NCBI RefSeq assembly: GCF_000003605.2
Contig: NW_003138360.1
Coordinates: 7,802 to 36,023 of the forward strand
Source of the DNA: Saccoglossus kowalevskii
Taxonomy: Eukaryota > Hemichordata > Enteropneusta > Harrimaniidae
DNA: 28,222 nt
Direction: 5' to 3'
The translations under genes were made by a program, and so were the position numbers. Shown one piece after another: positions 20,502 through 28,222 of the stretch. Numbering within the stretch: the first letter of the stretch is position 1; each line of letters starts with the position of its first letter. Under the pieces are notes generated by a model. The model saw only the letters and a list, made by a program, of their open reading frames with translations. It was not told the DNA's origin and ran no database searches.

Positions 20502-23500
20502 CTGCAATCAAACGGGGATAAGTTATTGAAATCTGCCCGTAAGGCACCCAAACACAACACAATTAATTAACTTCAGTGATGAATAATTCAGTTACCCTCT
20601 CCGCCTCCTTGCTATTTGTGTGTGAGAGTATTGAACAATTCCCATTGAACTACATTGGATAAAAACAATCAGATCGACGAAAATTCAGATATAATTAAAA
20701 ATATAATTATCTATTCGTTTATCAGTGTACAATTTAGCGTACTCACCACAGTCCTTTTTGTCGGTGTCGTCAGCATTTGCTTTCTGACAAAAACATCTTA
20801 ACATGATATACATAGCCACAATAGCGATTACAGCAGAAACTGCAACAACTGCTATCAACACGGGACTGATCTGATTGGCCACCAGTGCTGAAATTAACAA
20901 CAGTGACAAGCTGCATAATTTGCATAAACTACGTCATGGACCAAATCAATAGGTAACGACTATCGTGATGCAACCATTCTAGCCATCCCTATAGCTATAT
21001 ACTTACCGACTGAGGGCGCTACTGAACTCGTACCAACCATCCCTGCGACTGTCGAGGACTCTGTCATAAAAAATATATTTTCGAGATTAATATGTCAATC
21101 GGCAAGGGTAGTCGTCACTCCCAACAATGGCTGTAATGCTCAAAATGTTTGCTTCACAAAACCCACAATTATAGTAGCGGTACCTATATGGCACACCTAT
21201 ATTTCCATTTTGTTATAATAACGATGTGACCGCGGTTTTTGAACTACATTGCTTTCGATCATTCATTTTGACGTGACAGAAGCGACCCGCCTCTAAAGGG
21301 CGCGCCTTACAGTAGACTGTGCCAAGATGACGATCATGTCATAACCGCATATAAAAGCAAACCGAAAATGGGATCCAGACCCAGCATACCAAGCGAAGGG
21401 CGTAACATAAAATGTTCCTATATTATACAAAAAATACCTTGCAAAGCTGGCACGGCGTTTGACTGCAATGTGGGTTGCCACTGTAACTCTGGTTTGGGTT
21501 GCAAATGTGTATTTTGTTCCGTTGACCTGTACCCAGTCGTTGTTGGCGTAGTTCCATGCGATGTGGAAGTTACTCTTGCTTTAATCGCCTTACGTGTTGT
21601 TGTTGGAAATTCTAGAAAATAATCATATGAAAATCGGTATTATAAAAACCACTTAAACGAACTGTGATATATCTTATTCTTTATAAGGAAGACGATGTTT
21701 CCAAGTCACGTAATTATCATTCAGGTAATGGTATGAATCAACTTGCAATAGGTGATTTTCCGTACAACTGCGAGATCTCGCGAGATGCATGAAAGACGCG
21801 CGTCGAACGTCTGGTGCAAAAATCGAACGATTTGATTTTGAACTCGAATTTCTTTATTTCGTAGCTCACATCGACCGGCCGATCTTTGACAGAGGAATAT
21901 TGCATTCGAATATCTTCTTTTAATCGAAATTGTCTATCATCAAATGTATACAGCACATTATTGACATGGAAATGTCCCCCAAAATACTTTCGCGTTTGTC
22001 GAATCTCACGCGATGTTTGACGCCACTACGACGCTATGACCTTTGTTTGTCCTGTTTTTACGTTCGATTTCACGCATAACGCGTGATTCTCGCAGTGAAC
22101 GGAAAATGGTCTATTATCAAAGATGAGTAATACCAAGTTGGAAATGTAAATCAATTTAATGATATGCTGTGATCACTGGAAATTATCGACAACATAATGT
22201 GCGTATTTCCATCATGAATTAATCAATAATTACACTGAGAAAAACAAACGAACCACACTAAACCGGAAGTTGGCGTACAAATACAATGTGAGTAGGAATG
22301 AAAGGAATTCCCCCACTGTATAAGCGGTTAAAAATAGACAAGAGTTTGTTGTGTTGGGGTTTCGAAATCATTTTATTCGTTTAGTTTACAATTTTAAAAG
22401 AATGTCACAGCTGTTTAGAAACAAACTAGGAAGTATTAATTTACTATAATTGAACAACATAAACATAGGGAATATTAAATCGTTGTTATATTATTTTATC
22501 TTATGAATTGTGTGTGTACATTATTTTAGTAATCTCATATTATTTAGTATTTTAGTGTTTTTGTATTATTTAGTAATTTAGTGATTGTATTTGTTATCTA
22601 GCATAATTCTATTTTTTTTTCTTGTACCTTGTGACCATTTCCTTTTCCTCCGAGAATTGTGTAAGAGTCAATAAGTAAATATATAAATAAATAAGTACGA
22701 CGAAATTATAATGTGTTTACAGTCCAAGCACATAACACATAACAGACTTGAACTTTAACTTTAACCACGTGTAACACGCCCAGACCGTGTAACACGTCCA
22801 GACCGTGTAACACGTCCAGACCGTGTAATACGTCCAGACCGTGTAATACGTCCAGACCGTGTAACACGTCCAGACCGTGTAATACGTCCAGACCGTGTAA
22901 CACGTCCAGACCGTGTAACACGTCCAGACCGTGTAACACGTCCAGACCGTGTAACACGCCCAGACCGTGTAATACGTCCAGACCGTGTAACACGTCCAGA
23001 CCGTGTAACACGCCCAGACCGTGTAATACGTCCAGACCGTGTAATACGTCCAGACCGTGTAATACGTCCAGACCGTGTAATACGTCCAGACCGGTGGTTG
23101 TCTGAAATTGACAAATCAACAGACAAATAACACAAAGTCTTATCGGGTTCAGTAACTACACTATCTCCGTTACACGTGACCTTGGCTAATGAACAGTATC
23201 GATTGTGGTATGCGGAATGCAGACATTGTCTGGACGTAAATTCATGTTCAGACACGTTTGTGTGCGCCCTTGGTGGGTATACACAATGAGGCTGTTCTCG
23301 GACACTGATACATTTAAATAATATACACAGTCAATATTCGATTCTAGCTGGCTGATAAAATATCGCTTCAATATAAATGACATAAGATCGAGAAAAAAGA
23401 AAAACATTCTTACACTATGTATACTGTTGTCCTGAGTGAGCCAAGCTATCAGTCGTCGTATCTATGTCACAGTAATAACTTGAACCGAGTTTCACGTGTT

Positions 23501-26500
23501 TAAAGCTTAAAACGGGTAAATAATATTTGTACTTACTGCATTTTAAACACGATTTGGGTGGTTTTTCTAGCTTCTTGCAGTGTGAACACGGCATGCAGAT
23601 ACCGAGACCGTTATCAACTTTACCAGCAATACACTCTATCCCCATGGTTTCTGTAATGGTAAATATGCGACGATGATTATATATAGGACTTTCACTTCGA
23701 GTGGTTGAAGGGAAACTGATGGTTTGTTGAGTGGTTTGTGATATCTTATCGAACACATTCCTCGCTGGCTGGGTGGTCTGTATCACATTAACCAATCAAT
23801 CCATCAGAATTCCTATGCATATTCATTTTCAACCAAGCGCGTCAAAGGATTAGAAAGCTATTTTTGGCGATGACTTTTTTTAAAAAAAAGCGCGAATGCA
23901 CGTCACATCACAAAAGACAAAAACACAAAATGGAAAGTGACAGTGATTTATTTATCATTTCGAATTTATCTCGATTGAACTTTTGATCCCCGAATATATT
24001 CGACGCTGATATTGTTACAAAGTCACCTACCATGTGGATCGACTTAACATAGCACGACAGTACGTACGTCGTAAAAATATAATTCGTTTTTTTCGGACTG
24101 CTGGATCTCATAAAAATTTAGGGATCTTGAAATTGCTAGGTGGATTTCAGTCTAAGTAGGGCAATTAATTCCTCTACGAGATGTCTGCAAAATCTGAACT
24201 CAACCCACCGGATTACCAGACTGGTGTACTAATGACGGAACATTCCATTCTACTGACGTAGCATGTTTGTTCCCTCTGAGTACGATGTATCAACAGAGAT
24301 CTGTAAATGTGAATCGCAGGCACGTGGTTAGAGAGGGATTCCCTATAACCTAAAAATACACGACGGTGTACCGTGTGTTAAATAGATCATCGGGCTACGT
24401 GTTAATGTCGTCGTAACTACTATATCATGATTAATTGAACATATGACGGTAGCTGCGTCTTTCTGGTCAAATGTTGCTGACGGTGCTATAACTTTACTCC
24501 GATACGAAGCATGGTCTGACAGCTATTACCGATTAGCAGATACTACTGCCAGGAATTTTAATAGCCCGCCCAGCGACGGTTTAATCTATGAGTTCAAGTT
24601 CACATGGCCAAAATTGGAATTACGAGAACGTGGTCCTAAATCCCCCAGAATTAGTACGGTGTCGGGGCATGTTTTTGCTGTTCCACATTTGAAACGGGCT
24701 TTCGATTACTCGAAAAAAAAATCGACCAGAATCAAAATCAAAATCAAAACAAAATAACAACGACTATCTAAGAAATATGGAACACTTGAAGTCAGTCACA
24801 TTTGAATAAAATAAGTTCTTCCAGCCCCTCATATTTCAAATGGGTAACCCATTAAGACGGTATCTAGCTGACAATCAGCAAAGGCAGGGTCATGATCGAA
24901 CGTTGCCTTGACTGCTAGAATCTTCACAGCTCGGCACAGGATAATAACAGTGATTCTTTGTCCTGATTACGTTACACGTGTATACGGCGCTTTTGTTGTT
25001 GTTCATTATTGCGTCTCACAACACGGATACTATCGAAACTGTCCCGTTGTGGCAAACACATATTTTGATGTATCAGTCACGGTTATAATTAACAATAGTC
25101 GCCGTACAGCGAGTCGATGGACACATATGGAATGGCGAGACTATGGCCAGGGGCCGGGCTCGTAAGTAAGTTATGGAAATAATGCGTGTCGCTTGACGTT
25201 AACTGAAGACCACCTAGACAGATGCCGGCATCGTGTTTCGCATTGCAGATCACACCCACTCACGACTAGCGGGCCCAGCACATATTTGGCTACCATATAC
25301 TTCCATGTGTGGACATACGACGTCATTCATCATTCCCACTATATGTCGAAAGTATTAAAACATCGTTCCAGGTATAGACAATGGATTTAGTAAACGTACG
25401 ATTTTGAATATTAAACATAACATTTTTTTGGCTTGAAGCAGCTTGTGAATTCTCTTGTCAAATCTTTTTTCACTCAATCAATTATTAAGTTCTAAACCAT
25501 TGACATCATTTCGAGCGACATTTTTTTGTTTTGGGTAATCGTATAATTAATGTGGGTGTTTAACTATTTAAAATATTTTTTTCAAATAAGTCTTTGCTTA
25601 GTTTCATGGTTTAATACCTTTTTGTCATCATTTAACGATTTCTTTGACTTCTATTTCTATTGAATTAGTTACCTACTGTAGTCCATCGATTATTCCCTCT
25701 GCGTGTATCCGCCGTGAAACTTTTTGGCATACGTTGGGTACTCGGTCAACTCTTTCCTCGGCCTTGTTTTGTGGCTTCTTTTATTTAGACTGAGCAAAAC
25801 ATACATTTACATTGCACAAGCGTACATACTTCGATATTACATTGCGATGTGAGCGCAATGCATTTAATCTTTCAGGATCATGATAACCCGATACTTTGGA
25901 ATGGTAAGTAAGCAGGAAACTAACAGGACGGCACGATCAGAGAATAACAGTTACTTGCGCGAGGACATAATTTGTATACTATTTATATTCATTGTTTTGG
26001 GAACTTAACTCTGAGAATAAAAAAAAATTACTCAAGCGAACAGGCCCCCCCACCTAAATAAATGTCCGTCGAAAAGACGGGATAACATTGAGACAGTGAG
26101 TTTGATATGAACGCTGGGTTGTGTTTTTGTTATTAGTGAGACCGAAGGACTATAGAATAGTTACTGTAAAATCATTTATTTTTACTGGTATTTAATTTCA
26201 CCATTTTGATCTTTTTGACACTCGGCCGGTCAGGCTGTTTTTCTTAAGTTAAGGAATTTGGTAGAGGAACAATGAGTTCTATTGTTATTTTGATTTTCAC
26301 GCGGATTTATTTTAGCATATTTTACTTACTTTCAGCGAAAATACCGTAATTGAAACCCAGTGAATAATTCTTGCTATGAATACAATAATCTAATCTTTTA
26401 CGCATTTTAATAATAATGTATATAAATTATAACAAAGAAGTTGAGTTAAAATTCTGTGAAAATATTAGCGTAATGATTGGAGTGTTTGGAAATACAAGAT

Positions 26501-27734
26501 AGGGTGAACTGTTATTAAATGAACCATGGCCACACAATCAGTAAGCAATTGAGATTGCGGTTTCACACGCTATTACAAAGTGGCGACCTGTTGGCAGCTT
26601 GACCTTTAAACACGTACCATGTGACTATTTTCACGGGATGAAATTTCCCTTGCTCGTCATCGATCAGATCAGAGATTGCACGAGGTTTGTGTTTTCGAAT
26701 CGAAATGTTTTAAAATTGAGCCTGTTGAAATCCTGAAATGGGCTTTTGAAGACAAACGACGTTTTAAACTAACAATGAACTTGCATTGTAATGCAATTAA
26801 TAGTAATACTAATTGAAGACATACTTTTCTTGAATGGATTTCGGGAAAATTAAGTAAATTTATAAATAAAATCTCAACAATAATAGCAACAAGAAAAACT
26901 TAGTCGATTCAAGTTGTTAAAAACGGGAGGGGGTAAGCGATTATAGTAAGCGATATGTGAGTACATATCTCAACTTGCCGGGATTTCAACAATACACTAT
27001 ACTATACACCGTCTTGAGACACTGCGACGATAGCTGCTCACCACTTAAAAGATCCTCTCATACCGCTTATACGTCCGAGTATACCAAGTATGTAACAAGG
27101 AGTCGGTCACGCTTGTTGTGTAAAGTTTTCAAAAAAGGTCACGTGACGTATTTGGGCCTCAAAAAACAACCGTGAATAAAAACGCCAAATTTCGGATCAA
27201 GGAACTATCAAAATAAATCCTGAAAGGCCTTGAACGTTGCCGCACGAAGCGTGGTATGTGAACGTGACTGCCATAGATCAGACATACACTGAACGGAATT
27301 CATGTCCAGACTTGTCTGTCTGCATCAACAGCAGACGGTCTCGACGATGTCCTGTCATGGCATATCGACGCTGAAGCAATTTCATTTTAGCGTTCCACGA
27401 AGAAAAACCTTTAAAAGTTCGTCAATTGAACTTATGATCAGACAGTTTATCAAGTATTCCATCATTTTTTTTTAATTTCTAATAATTGGCATATTTTGTC
27501 AAAATAGTCGAAATCAAGTTTTAGTCCTCTAATTTACTAGACAACTTTCGACACACACACACACACACACACCACACTTTAGAATAGGCATTGTAATACA
27601 AAGAGAATGTTGGCAGGACTTACTACATTGTGAACACGTATCGGGCGGGCTTGTCAACTTCTTGCAGTGTAAACATGGAATACAGTGACCGAGTCCGTTA
27701 TCGACCTGGTTGGAAGGGCATTGTGTCTCCATAG
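20152..27734 (-). CDS. TNF-receptor-superfamily-like type I membrane protein (5' incomplete)
   Basis: Minus-strand model built from exons that all splice in phase 1: 27624-27734 (cysteine-rich), 23537-23650 (cysteine-rich), 21438-21611 (Ser/Thr/Pro stalk), 21007-21060 (stalk), 20747-20887 (transmembrane) and 20152-20501 (cytoplasmic tail with stop). Each border has GT/AG. The expected role is binding a TNF-family ligand at the cell surface. The tail has no recognisable death domain and I see no clear TRAF motif. The signal-peptide exon is not visible and probably lies right of the window. Uniform phase supports one gene, but the 4 kb intron between the cysteine-rich exons leaves room for two adjacent genes or missed exons. 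Six-cysteine spacing resembles Fn14; wording around CIPC resembles BCMA. Confidence 0.65.
20747..20887 (-). CDS. Receptor transmembrane exon
   Basis: 47-codon exon, phase 1 at both ends (acceptor TTAATTTCAG, donor GTGAGT). It encodes a hydrophobic helix from ISPVLIAVVAVSAVIAIVAM to YIML, followed by RCFCQK and an acidic/basic stretch (DDTDKKD). This is the stop-transfer pattern of a type I membrane protein. The two cysteines right after the helix are candidates for palmitoylation. Confidence 0.8.
21007..21060 (-). CDS. Receptor short Ser/Thr-rich stalk exon
   Basis: 18-codon exon between a TTTTTTATGACAG acceptor and GTAAGT donor, phase 1 on both sides. It encodes SSTVAGMVGTSSVAPSV, a juxtamembrane linker. 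Being symmetric, it could be skipped without changing frame. Confidence 0.65.
21265..21312 (+). mobile_element. Relative of the GCGCCCTCT-family transposon end
   Basis: TTTTGACGTGACAGAAGCG followed by CTCTAAAGGGCGCGCC parallels the right end of the element at 10321-10623. It lies in the intron between the two stalk exons. Confidence 0.5.
21438..21611 (-). CDS. Receptor mucin-like stalk exon
   Basis: 58-codon symmetric phase 1 exon. It begins FPTTTRKAIKARVTSTSHG, continues TTPTTTGYRSTEQ, and then becomes Gln/Pro-rich (HLQPKPELQWQPTLQ). Such Thr-rich segments are typical O-glycosylated stalks. The frame has no ATG, which is expected for an internal exon. The plus strand is also open here, but without supporting splice sites. 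Confidence 0.6.
22768..23091. repeat. Minisatellite: 18 copies of an 18-base unit
   Basis: The unit CGTGTAACACGTCCAGAC repeats exactly 18 times with no length change. Only two positions vary: C or T in AA(C/T)ACG and T or C in CG(T/C)CC. Units 1, 11 and 14 carry the CGCCC form; units 4, 5, 7, 12 and 15-18 carry AATACG. It lies in the intron between receptor exons 23537-23650 and 21438-21611. The unit length is a multiple of three, so long open frames appear across it by construction. Confidence 0.97.
23537..23650 (-). CDS. Receptor cysteine-rich exon 2
   Basis: 38-codon phase 1-1 exon (donor GTAAGT, acceptor TTTACCATTACAG). Six cysteines: C-x11-C-x2-C-x2-C-x9/10-C-x2-C, with DNGLGICMPCSHCKK in the middle and PPKSC near the end. 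It is clearly a duplicate of exon 27624-27734. The same frame stays open upstream to about 23795 with a Thr/Ser-rich sequence (QTTQQTISFPSTTRSES). A longer exon starting near 23764 (acceptor ACCCAGCCAG, also phase 1) is a possible alternative. Confidence 0.75.
23765..27623. other. Large putative intron of the receptor gene
   Basis: About 3.9 kb. Open frames at 24443-24757 (+), 24908-25165 (+) and 26957-27175 (+) show no familiar motif. The second ends at a strong donor-like CTC-GTAAGTAAG but has no partner exon that I can see. Otherwise AT-rich with no repeats of note. Confidence 0.4.
27550..27572. repeat. (CA)n microsatellite
   Basis: AC dinucleotide run just downstream (minus sense) of cysteine-rich exon 1. 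Confidence 0.9.
27624..27734 (-). CDS. Receptor cysteine-rich exon 1
   Basis: 37-codon phase 1-1 exon (acceptor TTTCCGACTACATCAG, donor GTAAGT). It encodes METQCPSNQVDNGLGHCIPC, then LHCKKLTSPPDTCSQC: six cysteines spaced C-x11-C-x2-C-x2-C-x10-C-x2-C. The spacing matches the single short repeat of Fn14 (TWEAK receptor); the CIPC and PP-TC positions recall BCMA. It is homologous to exon 23537-23650. Confidence 0.75.
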
Positions 27735-28222
27735 CTGATGTAGTCGGAAATGATATTATAGAGAGTAGACGATATGTGATGTTCACCCCACCTCTCTGAG
27801 CTTCTGTTTTGACGTTGGAATGATGCCATTTATACTGTCCTACAGTGGCATGTTATTTTAAGATATGACATTGGGAAAACCCGAATGTCTATGTTGGCTG
27901 ACACCAGGTAAACAAAATGCATCTAGGCACAGTTAAAGATGAACACACATTTCTGCTCACTAAGGGAAGAGTGTGACCGTTGATTTTTTTACCGTGGTCT
28001 TATCTGTACTCGACTTATTATATTCATAATCCTAATATAGTAGTTATGATTTTTTTTTTATCCTTCATTTCCGTGATCTACGTGTGCGTGTCAGCTTGTG
28101 TGTTTTATTCGATTTGTAAGTGGGTCAACTACGCACGCATTATAAATAAATGTTGGTTTACCGCAGTGTGTAACTACTCCTTTCTTATTGTTAGTCTGGT
28201 CGCGGCATTTGTACCCCAGAAA
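27735..28222. other. Upstream intron or flank of the receptor gene
   Basis: No signal-peptide exon found on the minus strand. The frame of exon 1 is open upstream to an ATG at 27784-27786 (MNITYRLLSIISFPTTSA), a weak signal-like sequence. The clear acceptor at the exon edge makes an upstream exon outside the window more likely. Confidence 0.4.

Noticed and set aside
21368..21622. Plus-strand cysteine-containing open frame (84 codons)
   Set aside because: It is antisense to the stalk exon at 21438-21611, which has matching splice sites and phase; the plus frame has none.
22768..23091. CRISPR array
   Set aside because: Units are contiguous with no unique spacers, and the context is an animal genome.
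22706..23255. Long minus-strand open frames across the 18-base repeat (HGLDVL and RSGRVT repeats)
   Set aside because: The unit is a multiple of three, so two frames stay open automatically. There are no splice sites or flanking coding sequence in support, and the array lies in a putative intron.
24443..24757. Plus-strand open frame of 104 codons
   Set aside because: No recognisable motif, no splice support, ends in a low-complexity lysine run, and lies in a putative intron of the receptor gene.
25081..25161. Possible plus-strand exon with a good acceptor and a GTAAGTAAG donor
   Set aside because: Isolated; no partner exon or recognisable peptide could be found on either side.
1..28222. tRNA or rRNA genes
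   Set aside because: Looked for the T-loop GGTTCGAATCC-type motif with a matching acceptor stem and found none; no rRNA-like stretch seen.

Overview
The window looks like nuclear DNA of an invertebrate animal. The genes are split by many introns with GT/AG borders, the DNA is AT-rich, and small inverted-repeat transposons are scattered through introns and spacers. The gene content (D-aspartate oxidase-like flavoenzymes and a TNF-receptor-like membrane protein) and the repeat style suggest an invertebrate deuterostome such as a hemichordate or a lancelet. That placement is a guess from general appearance, not a proven assignment.

Layout: 1-493 is a rearranged LTR fragment. 494-4677 has no confident gene: two candidate orphan exons near 1.15-1.8 kb and several repeats. 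4678-9532 (+) is a complete nine-exon D-aspartate oxidase-like gene (copy A, 355 codons). 9533-12144 is a spacer with transposon remnants. 12145-16290 (+) is a second nine-exon paralogue (copy B); the end of its exon 1 lies in a 170-base run of N (12210-12379). 16530-17168 is a solo LTR of the same family as the fragment at position 1. 17173-20151 holds only repeats. 20152 to the right edge is a minus-strand gene for a type I membrane receptor: two BCMA/Fn14-like cysteine-rich exons, Ser/Thr-rich stalk exons, a transmembrane exon and a 115-residue tail. Its 5' end (signal peptide) was not found and probably lies beyond the window. An intron of this gene carries a minisatellite of exactly 18 copies of an 18-base unit.

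The oxidases are a head-to-tail tandem duplication: the intron phases of all eight introns agree and five exons have identical lengths. Both proteins end in a peroxisomal-type tripeptide (SNL in A, SQL in B). Copy A has lost the substrate-side arginine in the GGTR motif that copy B keeps, so the pair may have diverged in substrate. No functional link between the oxidases and the receptor is visible.
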